Source: Natribacillus halophilus
GTDB taxonomy: Bacteria; Bacillota; Bacilli; Bacillales; Marinococcaceae
DNA: 36,822 bases
Direction of reading: 5' to 3'
NCBI RefSeq assembly: GCF_900100185.1
Contig: NZ_FNEN01000012.1
Span: 1 to 36,822, forward strand
Below, piece by piece: positions 8,324 to 16,622 of the stretch. The position numbers were made by a program, and so were the translations under genes. Every line of letters begins with the position of its first letter. Within the stretch, counting starts at the first letter, position 1. Below the pieces are notes generated by a model. That model ran no database searches. It saw nothing but the letters and a program-made list of their open reading frames with translations, and had not been told where the DNA came from.

Positions 8324-9754
8324 GTGCCACTAAGAGTGGGAGAAAAAGATTTCGAGCAACGCGTAAACACCGGTTTGGAAGACGCATTTATGCGCGGCAC
8401 CGTCCGCTCGGCTCAGGAAAAATTACGGACGAGAAAACAAGCGTCCTCCGAAGAGCTCGGTGATTGGGAAGCATGGCGGACACTTGGGGAGGACATTCGA
8501 TCGCATACCCTCGAGCATCTCGACTATTATCTTGAACAATTAAGCGACAAGGTGGCGGAGAGGGGCGGCCATGTTTATTTTGCCAAGACGGCTGAAGAAG
8601 GCAACGCCTATGTGCAACAAGTCGCCCGTGAAAAAGAAGCGAAAAAAATCGTGAAATCGAAATCGATGGTGACAGAGGAAATGTCGTTAAACGATGCTTT
8701 GGAGGATGATGGCCTGGAGGTCGTGGAGACCGATTTGGGGGAATACATTTTGCAAGTCGATGACCATGACCCGCCTTCCCATATCGTAGCCCCTTCCCTG
8801 CACAAAAACCGCACCCAGATCAAGGACGTTTTTGCGGATAAAAAAGGCTATGAAGAAAGCGACCATGCCGATGATATCACCCGTTTCGTCCGTGACGAAC
8901 TGCGCGGAGATTTTTTGGATGCCGACATTGGCATCACCGGTTGCAATTTTGCCGTCGCTGAATCGGGAACGGTTTCGCTTGTTACCAATGAAGGGAACGC
9001 TGATCTGGCTACGGCCTTGCCGAAAACACAGATCTCGGTGATGAGCATGGAACGCATCGTCCCTACATGGGAAGAGCTCGATGTCATGGTGAGCCTGCTC
9101 TGCCGCTCCGCCGTTGGGCAAAAATTAACATCTTATATCACTGCCTTGACAGGACCAAAAGGTGAAGACGAAATCGATGGGCCGGAAGAGTTTCATCTCG
9201 TCATCGTTGATAACGGCCGCTCCGATATCCTCGGGACACAATTTCAGTCCGCCCTTCATTGTATCCGCTGTGCCGCGTGTGTGAACGTCTGCCCGGTCTA
9301 TCGCCATGTGGGTGGTCACGCTTACGGTTCCATCTATAATGGCCCGATCGGCGCGGTGTTGACGCCACTGCTTGATGGCTACGAGGATAACAAGGACCTT
9401 CCTTACGCCTCTTCGCTCTGCGCCGCCTGTACAGAAGCGTGTCCGGTGAAAATACCGCTGCATGAGCACTTGATCGCTCATCGCCAGATCATTACGGAAA
9501 AAGAAAACCTCGGTCCCATGCCGGAAAAGTGGGCGATGAAAATGTTCGGTACGGGCGCATCCAAGCCGAAACTCTATCGCCTGGGATCCAAACAGGCGCA
9601 TCGCGTTATGCGACCATGGACGAAAGGATCAAGTATTTCGAATGGTCCGGGGCCACTGAAAGCATGGACAAATGCTCGTGATATGCCTGCTCCAGCGAAT
9701 GAACGTTTTCGCGATTGGTTTGCCAACCGAAGGAGGTCAGAGCCCGATGAGTAG
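8324..9754 (+). CDS. lutB: L-lactate oxidation complex subunit LutB, LUD domain plus 4Fe-4S
   Basis: The protein is 476 residues from GTG 8324, chosen because GAGGTGA sits five bases upstream. An in-frame GTG at 8315 overlapping the lutA stop is the alternative (479 residues). Residues about 60-300 form the LUD (DUF162) domain. Two ferredoxin-like clusters follow: C313-x2-C316-x2-C319-x3-C323-P and C366-x2-C369-x3-C373-P. The C-terminal tail is basic. It acts with LutA and LutC to pass electrons from lactate. The lutC start overlaps its end by eight bases. Confidence 0.93.
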   Translation: MPLRVGEKDFEQRVNTGLEDAFMRGTVRSAQEKLRTRKQASSEELGDWEAWRTLGEDIRSHTLEHLDYYLEQLSDKVAERGGHVYFAKTAEEGNAYVQQVAREKEAKKIVKSKSMVTEEMSLNDALEDDGLEVVETDLGEYILQVDDHDPPSHIVAPSLHKNRTQIKDVFADKKGYEESDHADDITRFVRDELRGDFLDADIGITGCNFAVAESGTVSLVTNEGNADLATALPKTQISVMSMERIVPTWEELDVMVSLLCRSAVGQKLTSYITALTGPKGEDEIDGPEEFHLVIVDNGRSDILGTQFQSALHCIRCAACVNVCPVYRHVGGHAYGSIYNGPIGAVLTPLLDGYEDNKDLPYASSLCAACTEACPVKIPLHEHLIAHRQIITEKENLGPMPEKWAMKMFGTGASKPKLYRLGSKQAHRVMRPWTKGSSISNGPGPLKAWTNARDMPAPANERFRDWFANRRRSEPDE

Positions 9755-10466
9755 AGGGAACATCCAGGGAAGAGAGAGTTTTTTAAATCAAGTCGCCGAA
9801 AAACTAGGGCGGCCGCGCAGTGAGCATGTGGAACGCCCCGAATGGCAGGCGCAACCACAATGGGATGTTTTTGCTGATGAAAATACCGACCAGCTCGTGG
9901 AACGGTTTAAAGCGCAATGCGATAACATCCATACTGATGTGATTGAAACAGACATGGACGGGCTTCAGAACGCGGTGGCGGAAACGATCGGTGCTTATCA
10001 GGCGGATTCGGTGATCATGTGGGCCGATGATAGACTTGAATGCGCGGGACTAGATGACGCGTTTCGCTCGCAGATGAGCGCTTTGGGTGTGGAATCAGCA
10101 GTGTGGGATACGGCAAAAGGGGAAGAAAACATCGGCGTTGCGGAACGCGCTAGCGTCGGTATTACTTACAGCGATATCACTTTAGCCGAATCAGGCACCG
10201 TCGTCCTGTTGGCCGCCCCCGAGAAAGGGAGGGTTGTAAATCTTTTCCCGGAAAATTATATCGCCGTCATCCCCCGCAGTTCGCTAGTCCCGCGAATGAC
10301 ACAAGCGACCCATCGCATTCATGAACGCGTACAAAACGGCGAAGATATTCCTTCGCAAATTCATTTTGTCTCCGGCCCGTCCAACAGCGCGGATATCGAG
10401 ATGAGCCTCGTCGTCGGAGTGCACGGGCCGGTGCGGGCGACTTATATTCTTTTGGGGGATATTTGA
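9747..10466 (+). CDS. lutC: L-lactate oxidation complex subunit LutC, LUD domain
   Basis: The protein is 239 residues from ATG 9747, preceded by AAGGAGGTC. The frame is open further upstream, but that part lies inside lutB and has no ribosome site. It is a single LUD domain with the typical [19 protein letters not shown] region and a C-terminal [19 protein letters not shown] motif. It completes the LutABC complex. No terminator is seen; instead a tandem repeat array starts about 25 bases after the stop. Confidence 0.92.
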   Translation: MSRGNIQGRESFLNQVAEKLGRPRSEHVERPEWQAQPQWDVFADENTDQLVERFKAQCDNIHTDVIETDMDGLQNAVAETIGAYQADSVIMWADDRLECAGLDDAFRSQMSALGVESAVWDTAKGEENIGVAERASVGITYSDITLAESGTVVLLAAPEKGRVVNLFPENYIAVIPRSSLVPRMTQATHRIHERVQNGEDIPSQIHFVSGPSNSADIEMSLVVGVHGPVRATYILLGDI

Positions 10467-10489
10467 TAGGTATCAAAGGGCGGGTGAAC

Positions 10490-10721
10490 CACCTCGAAAG
10501 GTACGAGAAGCGCGTAGTTATACCCCAAAAGCCTGCCGAGCCTGCTCGAGAGGTACGAGAAGCGTGTAGTTATACCCCAAAAGTCTACCGAGCCAACCTG
10601 AGAGGTACGGGAAGCGCGTAGTCATACCCCAAAAGCCCGCCGAGCCTGCTCGAAAGGTACGAGAAGCGCACTGTCATACCCCAAAAGCCCGATGAGCCAA
10701 CCCGAAAGGTACGGGAGCGCG
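10490..10721. repeat. tandem array 2, exact 52-bp period, downstream of lutC
   Basis: The word GGTACG recurs at 10500, 10552, 10604, 10656 and 10708, exactly 52 bases apart. Each unit has a small hairpin around this word: CTCG-AAAGGTA-CGAG in units 1 and 4, CTCG-AGAGGTA-CGAG in unit 2, CCTG/CGGG in unit 3 and CCCG/CGGG in unit 5. Stem bases change in pairs while the loop is kept. Each unit also has a TATACCCCAAAAG box. The last unit nearly reaches the stop codon of the convergent nuclease gene. It is not a CRISPR array, because the whole period is repeated. Confidence 0.88.
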
Positions 10722-10727
10722 TTGCCA

Positions 10728-11447
10728 TCACGCAAACACATCCTGCAAGTCCGCCTCCAACCCTGCAAATACCTCGGAGCGCACCGTTTGGTGAGCCTGC
10801 TTTAAATAGCTTTTATTGTTTATAATATCATTGTTCTCAAACGAGTAAACCAAAATGTGTTCATTGAATGGATCGACAATCCAGTATTCTTTCACACCAC
10901 ATTGTTTATATAGCTCAAGCTTTTTCAACATGTCTTTATTTCTCGTGGACGATGATAACACTTCGACCACAAGGGTTGGCGTGCCCTGATATTTGTCGTT
11001 CTCATCCAGATTGTCCTTGTCGCAGATGACCACTATATCCGGCTGGACCACGCAAATGTTGTTTTTCTCTTTGAAAAAGGTTACATCGAAAGGGGATGTG
11101 AGTGGCTCACACGTATTTCTTTTAAACCAGTTGTAAAATGTACCGTAGATCTCACCAACCACATGTTGGTGCTTATAGGAAGGGGAGGCCAGGTTATAGA
11201 TAACACCGTCAATTAATTCAAATCTTTGTTCCGATGCCTCCGTTAACTCCAGAAATTCTTCATAGGTTACCCAGTCGCTCGAAGACCGGTATTCTGATCG
11301 TTCTTCTCTGACAGTGTCCGCGTCACGACAAGGGGAGATTTCAGCTATGTCTTTTCCGCTTTTCGTTACAAAAATCTCCTCACCCGCTTCCACGTACTTC
11401 AAGTATTTTCCGAAATGATTTTGCACTTCGGTTGAAGGTACTCTCAT
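10728..11447 (-). CDS. Phd/YefM-type antitoxin domain fused to Uma2-family (DUF820) nuclease domain
   Basis: This is a 239-residue protein. Residues 1-40 resemble Phd/YefM antitoxins: RVPSTEVQNHFGKYLKYVEA, then GEEIFVTKSGKDIAEISP. Residues about 60-239 are a Uma2/DUF820 domain of the PD-(D/E)XK fold: FELIDGVIY, then VVQPDIVVICD, PTLVVEVLSSSTRNKDMLKK, and GVKEYWIVDP. The catalytic-type D (QPD), E (VEV) and a downstream K are all present. The start is the second ATG, because GGAGG lies eight bases before it; the ATG five codons earlier overlaps that site. The gene stands alone, with no separate toxin or antitoxin partner, behind a large inverted repeat. DNA target and toxicity are unknown. Confidence 0.8.
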   Translation of the reverse strand: MRVPSTEVQNHFGKYLKYVEAGEEIFVTKSGKDIAEISPCRDADTVREERSEYRSSSDWVTYEEFLELTEASEQRFELIDGVIYNLASPSYKHQHVVGEIYGTFYNWFKRNTCEPLTSPFDVTFFKEKNNICVVQPDIVVICDKDNLDENDKYQGTPTLVVEVLSSSTRNKDMLKKLELYKQCGVKEYWIVDPFNEHILVYSFENNDIINNKSYLKQAHQTVRSEVFAGLEADLQDVFA

Positions 11448-11458
11448 GTGTACAACCT

Positions 11459-11507
11459 CCATTTTAGCTAAGTTACGTATATTGTAACACTATCTTAGCT
11501 AAAATGG
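11459..11507 (-). promoter_or_regulatory. 14-bp perfect inverted repeat over the fusion-gene promoter and ribosome site
   Basis: CCATTTTAGCTAAG (11459-11472) and CTTAGCTAAAATGG (11494-11507) are perfect inverted copies separated by 21 bases. Each arm contains the self-palindrome TTAGCTAA. The spacer holds a minus-strand -10-like TACAAT (11481-11486), and the gene-proximal arm abuts the GGAGG ribosome site. The layout fits an operator for autoregulation by the Phd-like domain, by analogy with Phd/YefM systems. Confidence 0.7.
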
Positions 11508-11515
11508 TGGTCGGT

Positions 11516-11810
11516 CTAGTTCTTATTCTCCGCCAGCTTATCCCGGTCCTTTGCTAGTGGAGGTTCTTCCATCCAACCGTTGTCAATCAGGATTTTGGCA
11601 CTTTCTGCTGAGTATTTCATGATTTCGGCTGTTAAACGCGAATAATCGGTGATGATGTCTTTTCGCGGACTCATGGCCATGGCAGTGCCGTAATACCCGA
11701 TACTCGTAGCGATAAGACCGCTTGTGAAAAACATCATGAGCTTGTCTGAGAAAGGCGCGACCGTGGAAGCGGTGACGCCTGCATCCGAGGTCAGAAGCCG
11801 GGAGATCGTC
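11516..11810 (-). pseudogene. DUF3231 protein, C-terminal fragment (frameshifted, disrupted)
   Basis: This is the last third of a DUF3231 protein, recognised by VTASTVAPFSDKLMMF, GYYGTAMAMSPRKDIITDY and the end NGWMEEPPLAKDRDKL. Just upstream the linker DDLPAS is in another frame; one extra base after it separates it from SDAGVTAS. The rest of the gene lies at 13962-14668 on the same strand. A hairpin element with a group II intron sits between them. Joining the parts across one TTTA gives the family-like linker SSKLKDDLPAS, so this was one gene. Confidence 0.85.
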
Positions 11811-12006
11811 TTTATTGGCAGATAAGAAACCATCATGGCGGCTGAGCATACCGCCACCATCTATCATGAAAACAACTGATTTAGCGCAAAAAGTATAATC
11901 GTGACATATGTTGGTTATACTGATTGGTTTGCGCTGCTCCAATAATGGTTGTTTTCATACAAAAGTATAACTTTCTTATCATGCATAAGTGCAACTAAGG
12001 CTTTCG
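11811..12006 (+). mobile_element. hairpin-rich mobile element copy B, left part
   Basis: The left part starts TTTATTGGCAGATAAGAAA (11811-11829) and ends CATGCATAAG, TGCAACTAAGG, CTTTCG before the intron. Both ends match the copy at 31579-31679. Compared with that copy it has roughly 140 extra bases in the loop of the first hairpin. The extra part holds its own foldbacks: TGGCGG/CCGCCA (11836-11856), and a large one with arms 11866-11876 and 11948-11958 enclosing AGCGCAAA/TTTGCGCT. There is no transposase. Terminal hairpins without long inverted ends recall IS200/IS605-derived non-autonomous elements, but the family is unproven. Confidence 0.7.
12001..12006 (+). other. IBS1 of the group II intron 5' exon
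   Basis: CTTTCG immediately precedes the intron and is the exact complement of CGAAAG at 12194-12199 in intron domain I, the likely EBS1. A weaker IBS2/EBS2 pair may be AACTA (11993-11997) with TAGTT (12167-12171). These pairings fix the 5' boundary. Confidence 0.6.
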
Positions 12007-13930
12007 GAGCGACCGAGCATAGGTCGTGTCATTTAACAGGTGAGAACCCTGCTTGATAAGGCTCTAACCAAGCCATCAATAGCGAGTCTTGGTCTCAGTT
12101 GAGTAATCAACTGGGTTAAGCGTAGACAGTTAGGTCGTAGGCCTGAAAGTGATTGAGCCTCGTAAATAGTTAAAACGGGGAGGTTGACGGTGTCGAAAGA
12201 CTGGAAAACGATACGCCGTATGTCGTTATCGGTGAGGTATACGGAGCTCCCTCGGGGTCGGAGAGCCAGGCATGCGATACAATGATGACACGAGAACTCG
12301 GGAGATCCTGTTTGTTCTTTCTTCAGTCGAAGAGAGTATGGTTGACCAAGCGATACAAAGCGAGGAAACCAGATGACGACAGGAAGTCGGATGACCGCGT
12401 AGTACCGATGACGTCGGGTAATGCCGAAAGAGGGAAGGCAAGTGTCACGCCGACATCACCTTAACAAGGGACACATTCCCTACACACGGAGGTAGTCATA
12501 CGGAAACAAAACTTGCTAGGATAGCAGAACTGGCTAAGAACAACCCAGATATGACATTCACATCTCTTGCACATTTGCTGAATCGTGAATACCTCATGCA
12601 ATGTCATCACCAACTTCCTAATCGTAAGGCAGCTGGGGTGAATGGGACAACCAAGCATACGTATGAGCAGAATCTTGAGGAGAATATAGAAGACTTAGTT
12701 TCCAGAATGAAACGAAAGGGTTATCGCCCCAGTCCAGCTAAGCGGGTATATATTCCAAAGGACGAAAAGGGAAAGAAAAGACCGCTGGGAATCCCTGAAC
12801 ATGAGGATAAGATTGTTCAGAAAGGAATGGCGCCCATCTTGAACGCCATCTATGAGAATGATTTTCTGGATTGTTCATTTGGATTTCGTCCCCAACGCAA
12901 CTGCCATGATGCATTGAAGGTATTGAATGTATATATAGAGAGAAGATATGTGAATGACATCGTAGATGTGGACATCAAAGGTTTCTTCGATAGCGTTGAC
13001 CACAAGTGGATGATGGAATTTCTGAGAGAGCGTATTGTAGACCCAAGCTTTCTCCGAATCATTGCCCGATTCCTTAAGGGCGGATACATGGAGCAGGCGA
13101 AACACTATAAGACAGAGAACGGAACGCCTCAGGGAAACCTTATATCGCCGATACTAGCGAATGTCTACCTGCACTATGTTTTGGACCTTTGGTTTGAGCA
13201 ACATGTGAAGAAAAGAATCAAAGGGCAGGCATACCTTGTGCGATACGCAGATGACTTTGTCTGTTGCTTTCAGTACCATGAGGATGCGCATGCATTCTAC
13301 GATGCACTCAAGTTGAGGTTGAACAAATTTAACCTGGAAGTGGCGGAGGATAAGACGAAAATTATTCCTTTTGGGAGGTTCGCTGAGGAAAATCATAAAA
13401 AGGCAGGGAAAGGGAACCCACCAACGTTTGATTTTCTTGGCTTCACCCATTATTGCGGCAAGAGCAAGAAAGGGAAATTTCGTGTGAAACGCAAAACAAG
13501 CAAGAAGAAAATAGCCTCCAAGCTCAAACAAACGAACCAATGACTGAAAGCTCATCGGCATCTGGACATGAAGGACATTGTCCGTAAACTAAGCCGTTCT
13601 CTGAAGGGTTATTACAACTACTACTGTATCACAGACAACGTAACCGCTGTGGTGTGGTTTCAGGATGCGGTCATCCAACAATTTTTCAAATGGATGAACC
13701 GGAGAAGCCAACGAAAGTCGTTCGGTTGGGAGAAGTTTCGGTTATTTCTTATTAAATTTCCCTTACCGAAACCAAGAGCCAAGGTAAACATCTATGAACT
13801 AAGAAACCATATTAGCTATATTCTGTGAAAGATGTTGGTGAGGAGTCGTGTGCGTTAATTGCGCCCGCACGGATCTGTGAGGGGGGAGGAGCACAATCCT
13901 ACACAAAGGAGAGGCTCCCTCCTACTCGAC
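12007..13930 (+). mobile_element. degenerate group II intron inserted in the hairpin element
   Basis: The intron is about 1.92 kb and lies antisense to the broken DUF3231 gene. It begins GAGCGACCGAGC, where the usual start is GTGYG. Structured domain I-IV sequence runs to about 12490, followed by a reverse transcriptase frame. A domain V-like stretch is at 13842-13878 (GAGTCGTGTGCG, TTAA, then CCGCACGGATC) and a domain VI-like hairpin GGGAGGAGC/GCTCCCTCC at 13884-13923. It ends CTACTCGAC. Boundaries come from comparison with the uninterrupted element copy at 31579-31679 and from the IBS1/EBS1 match. The start dinucleotide, the domain V AGC triad and the reverse transcriptase are all altered, so it looks inactive. 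Confidence 0.8.
12500..13828 (+). pseudogene. ltrA: group II intron reverse transcriptase/maturase, nonsense-mutated
   Basis: The protein has the RT domain (NRKAAGVNGTTK, KRPLGIPEHEDKIVQ, CSFGFRPQRNCHDAL, DVDIKGFFDSVDH, GTPQGNLISPILANVYL, catalytic YADD in VRYADDFVCCF) and a thumb/maturase X domain (KSKKGKFRVKRKTS, GYYNYYCITDN). No HNH endonuclease domain follows. An in-frame TGA at 13541-13543 stands where the family has Trp (NQ-W-LKAHRHL), and the frame then stays open to the stop at 13826-13828. The expected start codon position, 12500, behind GGAGG reads ACG rather than ATG; the first ATG is 12551. The full length would be about 442 residues. Confidence 0.85.
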
Positions 13931-13961
13931 CCAGGCTTGGCGATAAGCCAAGTTTTCTTTA
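13931..13961 (+). mobile_element. hairpin-rich mobile element copy B, right end
   Basis: CCAGGCTTGGCGATAAGCC, then AAGTTTTCTTTA. From AGGCTTGG onward this is identical to the right end of the copy at 31651-31679. The hairpin CTTGGC-GATAA-GCCAAG lies here. It ends with TTTA, which also begins the left part at 11811, consistent with a 4-base target duplication or a retained target word. Confidence 0.7.
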
Positions 13962-14668
13962 AGTTTAGAGCTGAAGACTTCCACATGTTTTTCGGCAATT
14001 TCTTTCCCCTTAACCATATGTTTGCGAACCTCCGGATCTCCTGCCACCTGGCTAAATCCAATCAGCAGTGACTTTCCTAATATATTACGTTGACTGTTGG
14101 CGTGAAGGTTCCCCGTTTCCATAGCCGTAAGAGGGCGATTATCTCCCATCCATTTTCCGAGGAAATCGTGAGCGGTAACAAAATCGATACGATGAGGGGG
14201 CATGATCTCAGGAGAGCGGACAAACATTCCTTTGTCCAGCAAAAGATCGGTGGCCTGCTTATGAAGGTCGACGGTTTCGGTCATACACGCTGAATAATAG
14301 TCATGAACATCGGATCTTACGGCCATACCGATGGCCGCACTGTACGCATTCACACCTAACATTCCCATCATTTGCAGATAGGTAAGCATAAATCCATCGG
14401 TATACAATCGAGGAGCGTTCAAGTTGACGTCAGCTTCCTCAAAACCATTAGGAACGGGCCAGTTCTCACCATTAAAAAAATCTGTAAGCTGAGGGATGTG
14501 CGACTGCGACATTTCTAAAGCATGTTGAAGTAAAGCAGCAATATCCGGGTCTTCAACCGTTTCCAAAAAGTATTTCAACGTACAAATTGCCATAGTGTCC
14601 TATTGATAAGACGTCCAAAGCTGGGCGACCTCCGCAGATGATAAAGGTGCGTTATGTGTCGTTGCCAC
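13962..14668 (-). pseudogene. DUF3231 protein, N-terminal two thirds (nonsense codon, truncated)
   Basis: The native start is probably GTG at 14668-14666, with GGAGGG seven bases upstream, opening MATTHNAPLSSAEVAQLW. Codon 23 is a TAG (14602-14600). Reading can resume in frame at ATG 14593. The remainder is typical DUF3231: DVNLNAPRLYTDGFMLTYL, RPLTAMETGNLHANSQRN, GFSQVAGDPEVRKHMVKG. It runs through VFSSKL and then into the inserted element, where it stops at 13922. DUF3231 proteins are soluble, helical, duplicated and of unknown role, common in Bacillaceae. This copy is dead by a nonsense codon, an insertion and a frameshift. Confidence 0.85.
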
Positions 14669-14719
14669 TGGCTTTCCCTCCAAAATACGCGTTTTAGCAT
14701 ATTTTTCTCATTCCCCCGG

Positions 14720-15934
14720 TTAATATTCACGTTTTCGCACCGGCTGCTCCGCAAACACATACGTATCTTTAGCTGCATTTAAGCCGGAAATAGCGAGAAG
14801 GAGACTGACCCCGGTCAGGATCAGCAGCGGCAAAACCCATCCGCCTGTGAAATCATAAAGGAAACCGAGCAATATCGGTCCGATGGCCGCCAATAAGTAT
14901 CCGAATGATTGCGCCATGCCCGATAGTAGGGAGGCCTGCGGGGCCGAGGTTGTTCGTAAGTTAAACAAAATAAAAGACAAACTTATGCTGGCCCCCATGG
15001 ATGCGCCAATAAAAAAAGTAAATATAAAATGAAGGAACAAAGAATTTCCGACAAACAATAAACCGATAAATCCGATGAAATAAAAAAAGATAATGACCAA
15101 AACGATGATCCGTTGATTTTGCAAGCGTGAGGCAAGGATCGGTGTTATAAAATTGGAAGGGAGGCCGCAAAGTTGCGTAAAGCTCAGGAGCCACCCCGCT
15201 GTGGCAGCACTGATGCCGTTTGCTTGCGCAATCTCGGGGAGCCAGGTGACTAAACTGTAAAAAATCATGGACTGCAACCCCATGAATGCGGTGACATGCC
15301 AAGCGAGCGGAGAGTGCCATAGTTTTGGGGCTGCTGCTTCATGTTTTCCGATTTTCTCGGGTTTTTGCGCGCCCCGTAGTTGGGTCGTCCACACCGCCAT
15401 GGCCGTTACGGTGACCATGCACCAGAAGACGAGCGCGCCTTGCCAATCCAATCCCAGATTAATGGCAAGAGGAATGCTGAGTCCCGAGCCAACGGTTGCG
15501 AATAGGCTCATGGATGTTGTATAAACACTCGTCATGACCCCTGTATGTTTAGCAAATTTTAATTTTACAAATCCCGGCAAAAGGACGTTGCAGATGGCTA
15601 TGCCGATGCCGATAATGGCGGTCCCCATAAATAAAGTGGTAGAATAGCCGCCTGATCGTAAAAGAATACCGATCAGCAGCGTAAAAAGTCCTGCAAAAAT
15701 CGCCCATTCGATCCCCCATTTTCTCGCGAGCCTGGGGGCGGCGATGGAAAGGCCGGCAAATGCGAGCAAGGGAAGGGTCGTGAGAATCCCTGCCTGGCTA
15801 TTCGTTAATTGCAGATCCTCCCGGATCATGCCGATAAGCGGCCCAACCCCCGTGATCGCCGGACGTAAATTAAAGGCGACGAGGATGATCGCGATTATGA
15901 TCCATACCTTCGGGTTAAGTATACGCTTCTTCAT
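14720..15934 (-). CDS. MFS transporter, CynX/NimT (YycB-like) family
   Basis: The 404-residue membrane protein has about 12 hydrophobic segments. The first carries AFNLRPAITGVGPLIG, the hallmark of the CynX/NimT cyanate/nitroimidazole-type branch. AAAGGAG lies 12 bases before the chosen ATG 15934; an in-frame GTG at 15967 lacks a ribosome site. The substrate cannot be told. Upstream on the minus strand TACAAT may be its -10, and a terminator separates it from the mhq operon, so it is probably transcribed alone. Confidence 0.82.
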   Translation of the reverse strand: MKKRILNPKVWIIIAIILVAFNLRPAITGVGPLIGMIREDLQLTNSQAGILTTLPLLAFAGLSIAAPRLARKWGIEWAIFAGLFTLLIGILLRSGGYSTTLFMGTAIIGIGIAICNVLLPGFVKLKFAKHTGVMTSVYTTSMSLFATVGSGLSIPLAINLGLDWQGALVFWCMVTVTAMAVWTTQLRGAQKPEKIGKHEAAAPKLWHSPLAWHVTAFMGLQSMIFYSLVTWLPEIAQANGISAATAGWLLSFTQLCGLPSNFITPILASRLQNQRIIVLVIIFFYFIGFIGLLFVGNSLFLHFIFTFFIGASMGASISLSFILFNLRTTSAPQASLLSGMAQSFGYLLAAIGPILLGFLYDFTGGWVLPLLILTGVSLLLAISGLNAAKDTYVFAEQPVRKREY

Positions 15935-15979
15935 GACGTGGGAGGACTCCTTTGTTGAAATGCTCACCTCCCTATTGTA

Positions 15980-16014
15980 GCACTAGAAAGAAAAGATGCC
16001 TTCCTAGGCATCTT
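15980..16014 (-). terminator. rho-independent terminator of the marR-mhqO-mhqD operon
   Basis: AAGATGCC (15993-16000) pairs with GGCATCTT (16007-16014). On the minus strand the hairpin is followed by TTCTTTCT and overlaps the mhqD stop codon. Confidence 0.75.
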
Positions 16015-16618
16015 AAAAATTGTTCCGAAACCATTCGCTCGCGGCTTCGACTTCAGTTTTTGTGAGTTGATGGCCGGTATCTTCCCAAAATAATTCGACG
16101 TTCGCTCCGGCCGCTTCCAGGGTTGAAGCCAGCTCTTCTGTTTCTTCCGGGCGGCAGATCGGATCTTGCTTTCCGGCTCCGATGAATACCGGAAGCTCTT
16201 TTTGCGAAGGGAGCGAAACATCCCGCAACGGAACCATCGGGTGATGCAGGAGCGCCCCTTTCAGCACATTTTCATAGTTATAGAGTAAGCTGGCCGCGAT
16301 ATTGGCGCCGTTGGAATAACCGACGGCGACGATGTTTTGACGGTCAAAACCGTAATCGTCAGCGCTTTTGTCGAGAAAATCGGCAAGCTCCTTCGTGCGA
16401 TAGATGAGATCTTCTTTATCAAAGACACCTTCAGCCAGGCGCCGGAAGAATCTGGGCATGCCTCCTTCAGAGACGTTGCCACGCACACTTAATACCGAGG
16501 ACTCAGGCGCAATCATCTCCGCCAGCGGCAACAAGTCATTTTCATCCCCGCCCGTTCCGTGCAAAAGCAGAAGAACGGGGGCCTCTTTGTTCGTACCTTC
16601 CTGGAAAATATGCTTCAT
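16013..16618 (-). CDS. mhqD: alpha/beta hydrolase, MhqD-like carboxylesterase/phospholipase
   Basis: The 201-residue cytoplasmic hydrolase has oxyanion segment LLHGTGGDEND, nucleophile Ser102 in VGYSNGAN, Asp152 in GKQDPI and His183 in DTGHQL, which is a complete catalytic triad. It lies four bases after the mhqO-like ring-cleaving dioxygenase and is the last gene of a marR-mhqO-mhqD arrangement. That pairing is known from Bacillus quinone-resistance operons (mhqNOD, mhqED), where the hydrolase presumably acts on ring-fission or quinone adduct products. The exact substrate is not known. Confidence 0.8.
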   Translation of the reverse strand: MKHIFQEGTNKEAPVLLLLHGTGGDENDLLPLAEMIAPESSVLSVRGNVSEGGMPRFFRRLAEGVFDKEDLIYRTKELADFLDKSADDYGFDRQNIVAVGYSNGANIAASLLYNYENVLKGALLHHPMVPLRDVSLPSQKELPVFIGAGKQDPICRPEETEELASTLEAAGANVELFWEDTGHQLTKTEVEAASEWFRNNF

Positions 16619-16622
16619 TTAG

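Noticed and set aside
8687-9121. 144-residue minus-strand frame inside lutB
   Set aside because: It is antisense to a clearly conserved gene and has no ribosome site.
10500-10721. CRISPR array or coding repeat
   Set aside because: There are no unique spacers, and a 52-base period is not a multiple of three, so no repeated peptide can be encoded.
11583-11942. 119-residue minus-strand frame near 11583-11942
   Set aside because: It is a frame-shifted reading of the DUF3231 C-terminal fragment. Only its short DDLPAS stretch is meaningful, as evidence of the frameshift.
12226-12658. Small open frames on both strands around 12226-12658
   Set aside because: They lie in the structured RNA part of the group II intron or antisense to its reverse transcriptase, and have no family resemblance.
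14575-14778. 67-residue minus-strand frame near 14575-14778
   Set aside because: It is an alternate frame over the decayed DUF3231 start. The native frame from GTG 14668 explains the sequence better.
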